A stretch of 64,000 nucleotides of DNA from CAXWPM01 sp965206125 (GTDB lineage: Bacteria > Acidobacteriota > Terriglobia > 20CM-2-55-15): contig CBDBIN010000041.1 in assembly GCA_965206125.1 (NCBI GenBank), positions 1 to 64,000 on the forward strand, given 5' to 3'. Each line of letters starts with the position of its first letter. The first letter of the stretch is position 1. The notes below the pieces were generated by a model. That model worked only from the letters and a program-made list of their open reading frames with translations. It had not been told where the DNA came from and searched no databases. This document shows positions 16,251-25,023 of the stretch, piece by piece. The translations under genes and the position numbers were made by a program.

Positions 16251-16742
16251 ATACGTTTCGTTCCATGTCTAGAATCGACGGCTCGCGCAGGTCTTCAGCA
16301 ATGTGCACCTCATACAGGAACAGCCGTTTGTCGTCTAGTGCGTAGATAAAGTCGAATCGATTAACGCCCATACGTATCTCCCGACGGATTTCATCTGTGA
16401 GCTCAGAACTGTTCAGCAATGCTCTGACCTTGTCGTTTTTACTTGCAAAGGAGTACACTTTCGCCGGTTCTCCACGGGTCCCGTAGCAAGTGACTGCAAG
16501 ATCATAAAAAGGAACGCTGCACACATATGTCTCGCCGGCAGCTATGGTGTGCCGGCTGATATAGGAGTACGAATCCATAAAAAAGTCGTGATCGCCAAAT
16601 CGTGATAGTTCTTGGAGGTTGTAGTCAAAGGCCATTACGTCAGACTCAGATCCATCCCAGCTGCGATAAGATCGAACGAACAAGCTGTCATCGCTTGCGG
16701 CTAGGTGTATTGAGCTGTTAGGTAATCTTACCGAGGCTGAGA
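16251..16742 (-). pseudogene. Propeller lipoprotein gene, C-terminal part
   Basis: Encodes residues from LSASVRLPNSSIHLAASDDS to the point where the IS3 element cuts the gene (the frame reads into the IS end after PSILDMERNVY). The pattern of short beta strands with 'YSFASKNDKV' and 'FDFIYALDDKRLFLYEVH' fits a 6-bladed beta-propeller lipoprotein. It continues the N-terminal part at 18135-18539: both sides read ISAS/LSAS at the insertion point and share the 8-bp duplication GGCTGAGA (16735-16742 and 18135-18142). The 3' end of the original gene is missing. Confidence 0.7.
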
Positions 16743-18134
16743 GAGTTATTGTCAAAAGTGGTGTTTTGCCGATTGACTCAAGCGGCGGCCTGATCGACGT
16801 GGGTCACTTCGATTCCATCGTTGAATTTCACTCCAGTAATCACCTTGGGCAGATCATCGAATCCTCGTAATCGTCGCCAGTTCTTCTGAGCGCACTGTCC
16901 CAGTTTGAACATCATGTGCAGCATGCCAACCCGCGTCAGGCAACCCCTGGATCGCTTGGTTCGGTGGCGAATGGTAGCAAAGGTCGACTCAATGGGATTG
17001 GTCGTTCGGATGCTCTGCCAGTGCTTGGCCGGGAAGTCGAAGAAGGCCAGCAGTTCTTCTTTGTCTTTCTGGAGGCAGCGAGTGGCTTTCGGATACTTCG
17101 GCTCATAGGTTTCAATGAACAGGTCGAATGCCTTCTCGGCGTCTGCCTGTGTCTCAGCCCGCCAGATCGCGTGCAAAGCCTGTTTCGCCTTCGCCTGGAC
17201 CGACTTCGGGAGCCCGTTCAGTACGTTCATGGTCTTGTGCATCCAGCAACGTTGGTGACGTGTCTCGGGATAGATTTCCTCCAGTGCGGCCCAGAATCCC
17301 ATCGCACCGTCTCCGATGGCCAACTTCGGGATATTCATCCCACGCGACTTCAGCTTTAACAAGACCTCGCGCCAACTCTGTGTCGATTCCCGGACACCGT
17401 CTTCGATTGCCAGAAAACGTTTCTCTCCGCGTTGATTCGCGCCGATCACCACCAGTGCGCACAACTTGGTTTGTTCGGCCCGCAGTCCGCTGTAGATACC
17501 GTCGGCCCAGACATAGACCCAGCGATCGGCATCCAATCGCTCCTCGCATCCCCGGCGGTACTGCTCGGCCCAGACCTGTTTCAACCGCGATACCGTGCTC
17601 GCCGACAGGCCCTGCGCCTGGGCTCCGACAAGAACTTTTAGAGCGTCACTCATCTCGCCGCTGGAGACGCCTTTCAAATACAACCACGGCACCGCTGCTT
17701 CCAGCGACTTCGTCTTCCGAATGTAGGGGGGTACCAGGACCGATCGGAACGTCACAGCTTCGCCCGTCTTGGCTCGGACCTTCGGAATTTGCACCGTTAC
17801 CGGCCCCAAACCGGTCTGCAGTTTGCGTTCAGGCAGATAGCCGTTGCGCACCACCCCAGCGTTCCCGCTCTCGGTTCGCCGATCGCCGTGCTGGGATAGC
17901 AGCTCTGCCAATTCGGCTTCCACCGCACGTTGGATCAGTTGCTGTGCCCCGACTCGTAGTAGCTCTGTTACCGGATCGTCAATCGTTTCTCGACCTTCCG
18001 GTCCAATCACGTTACTCTTGCTCACAGTGGCGTATCTCCTATTGGTTACTTTGATGTTTCGTCACAACAAATCAACCAGATACGCCGCTTTTTTTCAACC
18101 GCCCCAAACACCAGATTCGGTTATAACTCAGGCT
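16743..18134 (-). mobile_element. IS256-family element, copy 1 (intact)
   Basis: Terminal repeats GAGTTATTGTC at 16743 and, on the other strand, GAGTTATAACC ending at 18129 match the ends of the second copy (19963-23857). The 8-bp target duplication GGCTGAGA lies at 16735-16742 and 18135-18142, leaving five extra bases (18130-18134) outside the right repeat. It contains one intact transposase gene. The insertion splits the propeller lipoprotein gene. Confidence 0.88.
16778..18025 (-). CDS. IS256-family (mutator-type) transposase
   Basis: 415 residues, full length for the family. The DDE residues lie in YVWADGIYSGLR (first Asp), LAIGDGAMGFWAAL (second Asp) and TTNPIESTFATIRHRTKRS (Glu), each in the normal mutator-type context. 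The start ATG at 18025 is used in both copies (MSKS...). It is the only coding gene of the element. It probably supplies transposition for both copies in this window. Confidence 0.95.
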   Translation of the reverse strand: MSKSNVIGPEGRETIDDPVTELLRVGAQQLIQRAVEAELAELLSQHGDRRTESGNAGVVRNGYLPERKLQTGLGPVTVQIPKVRAKTGEAVTFRSVLVPPYIRKTKSLEAAVPWLYLKGVSSGEMSDALKVLVGAQAQGLSASTVSRLKQVWAEQYRRGCEERLDADRWVYVWADGIYSGLRAEQTKLCALVVIGANQRGEKRFLAIEDGVRESTQSWREVLLKLKSRGMNIPKLAIGDGAMGFWAALEEIYPETRHQRCWMHKTMNVLNGLPKSVQAKAKQALHAIWRAETQADAEKAFDLFIETYEPKYPKATRCLQKDKEELLAFFDFPAKHWQSIRTTNPIESTFATIRHRTKRSRGCLTRVGMLHMMFKLGQCAQKNWRRLRGFDDLPKVITGVKFNDGIEVTHVDQAAA

Positions 18135-18539
18135 GGCTGAGATATGCCGATCAGAAAGCGATATGCGTTGAATATTCAAACTGTCCAAGAGAAACAGGGC
18201 GTCATCGGTAAGGACGAAGTCCCAAGTCTTGTAAGGTGCCGAGTCTACAGGATATTGTTCTAAGAACTTACCTTCGCTGTCAAATCGGTAGAGCGTATCT
18301 GTAGAGTCGAAATCTCCGACGAATATGTCGCCCGTCTCTGCGTGTACTCTGACCCTTCGAATGGACCCAATCAGGCTTTCGTCGTTAGTTTCCAGCTGGA
18401 CGATCTTATTGATTGAGCCGATGCTATCGATCGCTGTATCAATAATCACACGGGTTGTTAATCGTTCTGGTTCCAACGGTTGCGTCGCACAACCACTCAA
18501 TGCAAACGTTACCAACAAGGCTGCCAGATAGATTCTCAC
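18135..18539 (-). pseudogene. Propeller lipoprotein gene, N-terminal part
   Basis: The gene starts with a lipoprotein signal: MRIYLAALLVTFALSGCATQ, lipobox LSGC, so Cys16 would be lipidated. The following residues (IGSINKIVQLETNDESLIG, VHAETGDIFVGDFDSTDTLY) have the 'GDIFVGD...LYRFDSEGKFL' blade pattern of 6-bladed beta-propeller proteins. The gene is cut after SDRHISAS by the IS256 insertion and continues at 16742. The reading frame runs a little into the element, producing a foreign tail. The IS6-like element lies 31 bp upstream of its start and may have removed its promoter. Confidence 0.72.
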
Positions 18540-18570
18540 TTTATATCTCCTAATCCGCCTGATTCAAAAG

Positions 18571-19400
18571 GGGTTCTGGTGCAGACAGCCCAAGGGAATT
18601 GGCGATAATGGGATATGGAGCATCGCAAAAATGAACGAAATCCTCTATTTGCCGGACGTTGGTTCGAAGACGACATCATTCTGCTTTGCCTTCGCTGGTA
18701 TTTCCGCTTCAAACTGAGTTATCGGGACCTGGTCGCGATTTTAGGTGAGCGGGGTTTGTCGATTTCGCACACCACAATCTTGCGTTGGGTCGTGCGCTAT
18801 GCCGAAACGTGCGAAAAGCGCTGGCGCCGATTCGAGCGGCCGGTAGGAGGAAGCTGGCGGGTCGATGAAACGTTCATCAAGGTTCGGGGCCAGTGGATGT
18901 ATCTGTACCGCGCCGTGGATGGAGAAGGCCACACCGTGGAGTTCTATCTGAGTCGAACACGCGGCATTGCGGCGGCGAAGGCATTCTTTCGCAAGGCACT
19001 GAAGCATCATCCGGAGCCACACAGCATCACCCTGGATGGCCACCGGCCGAGCCATAGCGCGCTACGTCGCATGGGAATGAACAGGGAGTTCAACTTCCGG
19101 GGACGGAACCCGGTGAAGATTCGTTGCTGTCAATACCTGAACAACGTGGTGGAGCAGGACCACCGCCGGGTGAAGGGGCGATTGCGGCCGATGTTGGGAT
19201 TCAAGACGTTCTACAATGCGCGACGGGTGATTACCGGCATCGAGCTGGCGCAGAAGATTCACAAACGCCAGTTCGCAATTCCGATCTCATTGCAGTCGAA
19301 TCCTGCGGTGATCTGGCGTCACGTCATGGCAGCGTAGGCCGCATCGCCGGAGCACACTCCTGCTCTTATCGCTCCGGCAATCCTATCTGCACCAGAACCC
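18571..19400 (+). mobile_element. IS6-family element, complete
   Basis: Terminal inverted repeats GGGTTCTGGTGCAGA at 18571 and its complement ending at 19400 (TCTGCACCAGAACCC). The single gene (18615-19337) fills the element, 830 bp in all, the usual IS6/IS26 size. No 8-bp target duplication is visible, as often happens after IS6-type cointegrate formation or recombination. Partial copies of the same element occur at 31447-31734 and, as an end only, at 27604-27636. Confidence 0.88.
18615..19337 (+). CDS. IS6-family transposase
   Basis: 240 residues, full length. It has the IS6 start FEDDIILLCLRWYFRFKLSY, an HTH (GLSISHTTILRWV), and the catalytic residues in SWRVDETFIKVRGQW (Asp), ITLDGHRPSH (Asp) and NNVVEQDHRRVKGR (Glu). 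The ending 'NPAVIWRHVMAA' is shared with the remnant at 31447. Nothing suggests inactivation. Confidence 0.94.
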   Translation: MEHRKNERNPLFAGRWFEDDIILLCLRWYFRFKLSYRDLVAILGERGLSISHTTILRWVVRYAETCEKRWRRFERPVGGSWRVDETFIKVRGQWMYLYRAVDGEGHTVEFYLSRTRGIAAAKAFFRKALKHHPEPHSITLDGHRPSHSALRRMGMNREFNFRGRNPVKIRCCQYLNNVVEQDHRRVKGRLRPMLGFKTFYNARRVITGIELAQKIHKRQFAIPISLQSNPAVIWRHVMAA

Positions 19401-19520
19401 AAGCGAAGGCTTCTATTCCAACAAAGGTGGGCGAGGCGGCATAGGTTTCGGACCAAAAGATCCCAGGATCGTTCAGGGGCCATTCTATATGAATGATAAT
19501 GTCCTTCGGAAGTTCCTAGT

Positions 19521-19874
19521 TTAAGACCCACCAATGCCTAGGATGCCTTTGGACGTCGAAGACTCTTTCCCTTTCGATTTAGACGCATCACTTGACTCGG
19601 CCAACGTCCGAATGGCCGCTCGGATGTCGAGCAGTACGGCTAACGTACCGAAAACGAGAATGGTAGCCAATAGGCAGCCGACGAAGATACCCACTCCGGT
19701 GAGGGCACCCAATATCGGGTCTGGGCCTTCACCCAAAATCGCCGAGAAGCTCACGATGGCCCCCGCGACAAAGCCCAGAAATAATATTCCGGCGGCTGCA
19801 AAGGCGGTCAATTTTGCCGTCATTTCTGCAATGAAGTTGTTCATTCTCTCGCTAGCAGTGGTCGATTTTCTCAC
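19521..19874 (-). CDS. Small two-helix membrane protein, unknown
   Basis: 117 residues from GTG at 19874, which has GAGG about 9 bp upstream; the alternative ATG at 19844 lacks good spacing. Two hydrophobic segments (about residues 22-45 and 53-80) are joined by a short GEGPDPI loop, with a Ser/Lys-rich tail of about 30 residues ending GILGIGGS. It resembles small phage-holin-like or envelope proteins in layout only. No family is recognised. It lies between the IS6 element and the composite IS256 element. Confidence 0.5.
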   Translation of the reverse strand: MRKSTTASERMNNFIAEMTAKLTAFAAAGILFLGFVAGAIVSFSAILGEGPDPILGALTGVGIFVGCLLATILVFGTLAVLLDIRAAIRTLAESSDASKSKGKESSTSKGILGIGGS

Positions 19875-20065
19875 TGGTCGTAACCTCTAATGCGCGCTCA
19901 ATGTCCCGGCGAAATGACTCCCAGGTCAAGGTCTTAAATTAGGAAATTCCGTCATATAATGCGAGTTATAACCGAATCTGGTGTTTGAGGGATTGAAGAA
20001 AAGCGGCGTATCTGGTTGATTTGTTGTTTGCGAGACTTCAAAGCAACCAAAGGAGATACGCCACT

Positions 20066-20094
20066 ATGAGCAAGAGTACCGTTATTGAACTGGA
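20066..20094 (+). pseudogene. IS256 transposase, first 29 bases
   Basis: The ATG at 20066 starts MSKSTVIELD, like MSKSNVIG in copy 1, and the frame is cut at 20094 by the IS21 element. Joining this piece to 22604 (after one copy of the GAACTGGA duplication) gives an uninterrupted frame of 415 codons plus stop. Confidence 0.85.
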
Positions 20095-20173
20095 CCTCGG
20101 TGGTCACTTCAAAACCGGCCAATGGTGGTCACCGCAAAAGCGGCCAATGGGGATGGCCCGGGACAGTGTTGTT

Positions 20174-20929
20174 TTACCCCTTTGAACCGGTACCGGGCAA
20201 GCCCGTTTTGGTACGCCAGCTCCGGGGACCGCACTTGAGAACGTGGCCGTGATGGAGAAGGCGGTCCAACATCGCGGTGACAGCGGCGCTGTCGCCTAAG
20301 AGTTTCCCCCAATCCTCGACCGGACGATTCGAAGTCAGCAGCGTACTGGTGCGTTCGTAACGTCGCATGACGATTTCGAGAAGTTGCTCGGCGGCGGTCG
20401 GAGGCAGCTTGCGCATGCCCAGGTCATCGATGATGAGCAGGGGTACGGTGGCCAGAGTGTCCATGTGTTGTCTACGGGTGCCGTCGATGGTGGCTTCGGC
20501 AATATCGTCGAGCAGGGCGTGGGTTTCACGATAGAGGACGCGATGGCCCTGCAGGATGGCCGCCATGCCGATGGCCTGGGCCAGATGACTCTTGCCGGTT
20601 CCGGGTGGACCCAGAAACAGCGCGTCTTCGTGTCTGGAGATGAAGGTGGCGGTGGCGAGATCGAAGACGAGGCCGCGATTCATCTTCTTGTTGAAGGTGA
20701 AGTCGAAGCCCTCAAGTGTCTTCTGAGGGTCCCGGAATTGGGCCTGTTTCCGCCGCCGTTCCAGCAGCCGCGTGCTTCGGCGGGCGAGTTCGTCCGAGAC
20801 CAGGATCGAGATCAGATCGATGGGCGCCATGGCTTCGGTCTGGGCTTGGTGCAGACGTGTTTCCAGGACTTCGGCAATGCCGCCGAGGCGAAGTTGTCGC
20901 AAAGCCCGCTGGAGTTCGATGATGTTCAT
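20174..20929 (-). CDS. istB: IstB-like transposition helper ATPase
   Basis: 251 residues. Walker A is GPPGTGKSH, Walker B is LLIIDDLG, and the family phrase LTSNRPVEDWGKLLGD is present. IstB is an AAA+ ATPase that assembles on DNA and recruits and remodels the IstA transposase. Its start overlaps the end of istA by 4 bp (ATGA), indicating translational coupling. It ends about 80 bp before the element's end, in the repeat region. Confidence 0.95.
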   Translation of the reverse strand: MNIIELQRALRQLRLGGIAEVLETRLHQAQTEAMAPIDLISILVSDELARRSTRLLERRRKQAQFRDPQKTLEGFDFTFNKKMNRGLVFDLATATFISRHEDALFLGPPGTGKSHLAQAIGMAAILQGHRVLYRETHALLDDIAEATIDGTRRQHMDTLATVPLLIIDDLGMRKLPPTAAEQLLEIVMRRYERTSTLLTSNRPVEDWGKLLGDSAAVTAMLDRLLHHGHVLKCGPRSWRTKTGLPGTGSKG

Positions 20930-22485
20930 GATTTTTCCTGCTCCTGAATCTTGAGGTTGATGAGATCGCGATACTGGGTCAGTTCGCGGATGAGAGGATC
21001 GACTTGACGCAGCGTCACCGGAGGTTTCCGCTCCAGATAGCGACGGACGAAACGGTACTGGTAGACGTGGAGTTCCAGAGCGGCGGCGGCGGCATCCTCA
21101 ACAGCAGGGACACCGTACTTTTTGGCCAGGGAGATCACGCCCAGGATGCGGCGGATGCCGGCTTCCCCTTCCCGTTGATGGATGGCTTCACACAGCGCAC
21201 CCACCTGCGATCCAACCCGACGGGCACGGTCGAGCAACTGCACCGTGGTTAAGGGCGTTTTCTTCGGGTTGTCCTGGGCACGCACCCGGTATCCACCCCG
21301 TTTCTGACGGACATGTTCGCGCAGTAGCTGCTGGGTCTCCGGATCGAGGATCCGGACGTGGAACGTGTCCCACTGCACCTGAACACTCCGTCCGATCCAA
21401 CCGGGAGGAAGTCCGTAGTAGGCGGCCTCGACTTCGACACAGCCGTCGAGATGGACGACGCGTTTCCCGTATTGGTAGTACCGGAACGGTTCCAACGGCA
21501 ATGGCAGTAATGACGGCTTCTCTTCGGCGAACATGGCGGCAACCTGCCGCTTGGTGGTGCCGTGAATGCGCGTGTCGGCCCAGCGGGTCTCCCATCGGTC
21601 CAGATAGGCCTGCGCCAGATCCAGGCTCTCGAAGCGTTGCCCCTTCAGCGGCGTTTTCTGGGCGTGGCCTACACCGGATTCGACTTTCCCTTTCCGATCT
21701 GGATCGCGCACCCGGCATGGCATCGCCACCACGCCGTAATGGGCGAGCACGTCCTTGAATAACGGATTCAGAGTGGGATCGTAATAGTCGGAAACGATCA
21801 CGCCCTCGCGCAGGTTATCCAGGATGATGTAGCGAGGACTGCCACCGAGCCGGCGGAACGCGGTTTCATGCAGCTCGGCCCAGATGTGGGAACTGGATTT
21901 GAAGGTCAGCAGCCGGACCGATTTGCGGCTGTAGCCCAGTGTCATCACGAACAACCGGGTACGCCGGTACTTGCCCGTCTTGGGGTCCCGCACCATCGGG
22001 CCAGTCCCGTAGTCGACTTGGGCTTCTTCCCCAGGTCCAGTCTGGATGATGCCTGCAGCTTGGGGGCCCTGCGATCCGCGGAGCTTGCCCACGAAGCGTT
22101 TAACCGACTGGTAGCTATTGGCGAAGCCGTGATCCGACACCAGGTCCTGCCAGATCGCCATCCCATTGCGGCCTCGACTCAGGTCCCGCTCGATGATCTC
22201 CCGGTAGGGTTCGCACCCACTGCCCGAGGTGGAGACCGGTTCTCCCAGTTCCGCGATGGCCCGATTCTGGGACCCAGAGTCGGTGGTCACCTCTATGGCC
22301 GGTTTTGCCGGTGGCCGTTTACCCCAACCACCGGGCCGCCGCACCGGGATACCCGCGCCCCGCAGGTATGTCCCTGCCGTTTCCCGACGGACACCGGTCG
22401 TCTCCTCGATCCGCCGTAGCGACCAGCCCAGCCGTCCCAATGCGACAACTTGTTCTTTCTTCTCTTGGCTCAAGACATTGCTCAT
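20926..22485 (-). CDS. istA: IstA-like IS21 transposase
   Basis: 519 residues, full length. An N-terminal HTH (QVVALGRLGWSLRRIEETTG) is followed by the integrase core with catalytic Asp residues in QVDYGTGPM and YIILDNLREG, the latter in the usual 'DNL' context, and the Glu further on in the KGKVESGVGHAQ motif. A C-terminal domain follows (YYGLPPGWIGRSVQV, HVRQKRGGYR). Nothing suggests decay, so the element may be active. Confidence 0.95.
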   Translation of the reverse strand: MSNVLSQEKKEQVVALGRLGWSLRRIEETTGVRRETAGTYLRGAGIPVRRPGGWGKRPPAKPAIEVTTDSGSQNRAIAELGEPVSTSGSGCEPYREIIERDLSRGRNGMAIWQDLVSDHGFANSYQSVKRFVGKLRGSQGPQAAGIIQTGPGEEAQVDYGTGPMVRDPKTGKYRRTRLFVMTLGYSRKSVRLLTFKSSSHIWAELHETAFRRLGGSPRYIILDNLREGVIVSDYYDPTLNPLFKDVLAHYGVVAMPCRVRDPDRKGKVESGVGHAQKTPLKGQRFESLDLAQAYLDRWETRWADTRIHGTTKRQVAAMFAEEKPSLLPLPLEPFRYYQYGKRVVHLDGCVEVEAAYYGLPPGWIGRSVQVQWDTFHVRILDPETQQLLREHVRQKRGGYRVRAQDNPKKTPLTTVQLLDRARRVGSQVGALCEAIHQREGEAGIRRILGVISLAKKYGVPAVEDAAAAALELHVYQYRFVRRYLERKPPVTLRQVDPLIRELTQYRDLINLKIQEQEKS

Positions 22486-22595
22486 GCCGACGGAGCCTAT
22501 TCAGCTTTCCGCCGGTTTCAATGTCCCGGGCCTCTCTATTTTCGTTGGCCGGTTTTCAAGTGACCTTTAATGGCCGCTTTTGGGTGACCACCGAG

Positions 22596-23822
22596 GAACT
22601 GGAAGATCGAGAGGCGATTGCAGACCCGGTGACCGATCTGCTACGAGTTGGGGCTCAACAGCTGATCCAACGCGCCGTGGAAGCCGAATTAGCAGAACTG
22701 CTATCCCAGCACGGTGATCGACGAACCGAGACGGGGAACGCTGGGGTGGTGCGCAACGGTTATCTACCTGAACGCGAGCTGCAGACCGGCCTGGGTCCTG
22801 TAACGGTGCAAATTCCGAAGGTCCGTGCCAAGACGGGCGAAGCTGTGACGTTTCGGTCGGCCCTGGTACCACCCTACATTCGGAAGACGAAGTCGATGGA
22901 AGCGGCCGTGCCGTGGTTGTATTTGAAAGGCGTCTCGAGCGGCGAGATGGGTGACGCCCTAAAAGTTCTTGTTGGTCCGAAGGCGCAGGGGCTGTCAGCG
23001 AGCACGGTATCGCGCTTGAAACAGGTCTGGGCCCAGGAGTACCGCATCGGGTGCGACCAGCGTTTGGACGCCGACCGCTGGGTCTATGTCTGGGCCGACG
23101 GCATCTATAGTGGACTTCGGGCCGAACAAACCAAGTTGTGTGCGTTGGTCGTGATCGGCGTGAATGAACGCGGAGAGAAGCGTTTTCTGGCGATCGAAGA
23201 CGGTGTCCGGGAATCCACACAGAGTTGGCGTGAGGTCTTGTTGAAGCTGAAGTCCCGAGGGATGAATATTCCCGAGTTGGCCATTGGTGACGGGGCGATG
23301 GGGTTCTGGGCCGCACTGGAGGAAGTCTATCCCGAGACACGCCAACAACGCTGCTGGATGCACAAGACCATGAACGTGTTGAACTGCCTACCCAAGTCGG
23401 CCCAGGCGAAAGCGAAACAGGCCCTGCACGCGATCTGGAAGGCGGAAACAAAGGCAGACGCCGAGAAGGCATTCGATCTGTTCATTGAAACCTATGAGCC
23501 GAAGTACCCGAAGGCCACCCTCTGCCTGCAGAAAGACAGAGAAGAACTGCTGGTCTTTTACGACTTCCCGGCCAAGCACTGGCAGAGCATCCGGACGACC
23601 AACCCCATTGAGTCGACCTTTGCCACCATTCGCCACCGGACCAAGCGATCGAAGGGCTGTCTGACACGGGGTGGCATGCTGCACATGATGTTCAAACTAG
23701 GGCAGTGTGCCGAGAAGAACTGGCGACGATTACGAGGATTCGATGATCTGGCCAAGGTGATTACTGGAGTGAAATTCAACGACGGAATCGAAGTGACAAA
23801 CGTCGATCAGGCCGCCGCTTGA
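22596..23822 (+). pseudogene. IS256 transposase, main part (5' end displaced by IS21)
   Basis: From ELEDREAIADPVTDLLRVGA to the normal end VTNVDQAAA. All three catalytic regions are intact: WADGIYSG, IGDGAMGFWAAL and NPIESTFATIRH. The protein is very similar to copy 1 with scattered substitutions, so the two copies are not a recent perfect duplication. Inactivation is due only to the IS21 insertion near the start codon. Confidence 0.9.
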
Positions 23823-23886
23823 ATCAATCTCCTAAACACCACTTTTGACAATAACTCATATAATGCCGGATCGCGCTCTAACGTGT

Positions 23887-24070
23887 AGCAGAATCGGCGC
23901 CCGTCCCGTGCTTCCAAAACCCGCGTGGTTTCATCGGCTTCCGGAAATTCTCGACGTCCTCCACAGCTTGAACCGAAGCCACCTCGACCGCCAGGCCGTT
24001 GGGCACCTCTTCGGCGTCGGCCCCCGCCGTGGCCCACCGCCGCTTCGGAGACACGCTCGCGGCCATCTAT
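23887..24070 (+). pseudogene. Remnant of a small helical DNA-binding-like protein
   Basis: The frame encodes LPKPAWFHRLPEILDVLHSL and LDRQAVGHLFGVG, then decays into Pro/Arg-rich sequence. The pattern (Trp-Phe-His-Arg-Ile/Leu-Pro-Glu, then 'DR.aVe.LFgv') resembles small helix-rich proteins I recall from Acidobacteriota, without a firm name. There is no clear start because the IS256 element abuts its left side. It is reported as a remnant only. Confidence 0.3.
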
Positions 24071-24099
24071 CGAACTGAAGTCCTACCTCGGGATCGAGG

Positions 24100-24369
24100 A
24101 TGAGGGCAGCCGGCACCAGACGGTCAACCATTCCCAAGAACAGTGGGGTGATCGGCGATGTTGACACCAACAGCGTGAAGGGCCTCTGGTCGCTGTACAA
24201 GCGTTCGATCGTCGGGTCGTTCCACAAGATCAGTACCAAGCAGGTGGCCCGCTACCTCGAGGAGTTGGAATGGCGCTTCAACAGCCGACACAACCCGGAA
24301 ATCTTCCGGGACGCTCTCCGTAAGATCGTGGGCGCCGGAACCCTTACCTGCCGGGATTTGGTGGCTTAG
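24100..24369 (+). pseudogene. IS1595-like transposase, C-terminal fragment
   Basis: The segment DTNSVKGLWSLYKRSIVGSF, then HKISTKQVARYLEELEWRFN and the NPEIFRD phrase, matches the C-terminal end of IS1595/ISXO2-type transposases ('HTNtVEgfwsllKR.i.G.yh.vs..hl..Yl.Ef.fR.N'). The residue normally the catalytic Glu ('tVEg') is Lys here, and the N-terminal two thirds of the enzyme are absent. It is an inactive remnant. Confidence 0.75.
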
Positions 24370-24429
24370 CCTGCATAAACCAAGCGCCTTCGATGTGGCG
24401 ATGGCCCCATGTACGGACAAGAATAGAGA

Positions 24430-24750
24430 TCAACCTAATAGCGAACGTGCACACAGTCTTATTAGAGTGGGCAGATACGGCTCAAGACCATCCGAAACGG
24501 CTTTCCTGTCCTCGGTCGAACTTTGCTTGGCCAAACATTCCAGTATCTTTCCGATATCGTTGAACGGTATCAGCACATCATAGTCATGGTGCGAGTTTCC
24601 AGAAAAGTTCTTGACATGTGGTTTACTTAAAATGATTCCGCCACGTTCCATCTTCAATTCGCAGCTTGGCTGCTTAAGGCTTATCGAGTACGTACCGCCA
24701 TAGCGATGTGATCCGCTCCTTGAGATCTGCATTCTATATTTTCCCTTCAC
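24430..24750 (-). CDS. Hypothetical protein
   Basis: 106 residues at most; MQISRSGSHRYG at residue 6 is an alternative start. It is a mixed alpha/beta, basic protein with a strand-rich first half (YSISLKQPSCELKMERGGII) and a helical second half (FNDIGKILECLAKQSSTEDR). No motif is recognised. Codon use and GC are lower than in the chromosomal backbone, in keeping with the surrounding accessory DNA. Confidence 0.4.
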   Translation of the reverse strand: MKGKYRMQISRSGSHRYGGTYSISLKQPSCELKMERGGIILSKPHVKNFSGNSHHDYDVLIPFNDIGKILECLAKQSSTEDRKAVSDGLEPYLPTLIRLCARSLLG

Positions 24751-24910
24751 GTTGTCGTTACTCGTCTTTGCCCCGTTCGGCAGTGCCCGTCGGGACAGGC
24801 TTCATGTAATCAGGTATTCGGCATCGCTGTAAGACATTGCGTGCGCCATCAAGATCTTCCGCCTCCAGGGAATGCAGGTAGGAGGGGAACGGCGTCCAAG
24901 CTTGCTCCTA

Positions 24911-24939
24911 TTGACAAACACTCACTCACAAGATATTTT
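24911..24939 (+). promoter_or_regulatory. Strong sigma-70-like promoter ahead of the first NYN gene
   Basis: TTGACA at 24911-24916, a 17-bp spacer and TATTTT at 24934-24939. The -35 is perfect and the -10 matches four of six bases. Transcription would start near 24946, about 78 bases before the NYN ATG. The only features between are two hairpins. Confidence 0.6.
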
Positions 24940-24963
24940 CTGAACTGCAAGTTTATCCACTAC

Positions 24964-25023
24964 GCCCGTAGGCGGGCACTATAGAGTAGGCCCTACGGCG
25001 TCCGTCGCGGGGCCTTTTATTTT
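24964..25023 (+). terminator. Leader hairpins and T-run directly before the NYN gene
   Basis: First hairpin: GCCCG (24964-24968), loop TAGG, CGGGC (24973-24977). Second: GGCCC (24989-24993) pairs with GGGCC (25010-25014), with an inner ACGG/CCGT stem (24995-24998 with 25002-25005). The second hairpin is followed by TTTTATTTT (25015-25023) and then immediately by the ATG. The layout is that of an intrinsic terminator or attenuator. The only Shine-Dalgarno-like bases (GGGG, 25009-25012) are buried in the stem. Confidence 0.55.

Larger units (their letters stand above)
20095..22595 (-). mobile_element. IS21-family element
   Basis: About 2501 bp with terminal repeats CCTCGGTGGTCAC (20095) and GTGACCACCGAG (ending 22595). 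Subterminal repeats of AAAACCGGCC/GGCCGGTTTT and AAAAGCGGCCA type occur at both ends, as in IS21 multiple-end architecture. The target duplication is GAACTGGA at 20087-20094 and 22596-22603 (7-8 bp, one base ambiguous). It carries istA and istB in the usual overlapping order. Confidence 0.92.
19963..23857 (+). mobile_element. IS256-family element, copy 2, interrupted by an IS21 element
   Basis: Ends GAGTTATAACC at 19963 and ...ACAATAACTC at 23857 match copy 1. A perfect 9-bp target duplication ATATAATGC lies at 19954-19962 and 23858-23866. Without the IS21 insert the element is about 1386 bp, the same as copy 1. The flanking 9-bp repeat shows that the outer element moved first and the IS21 element followed into it. 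Confidence 0.93.

Noticed and set aside
14921..16251. GTA as a 3-bp target duplication of the IS3 element
   Set aside because: GTA occurs on both sides only if the two terminal repeats are cut unequally (14924 versus 16248), so it is not good evidence.
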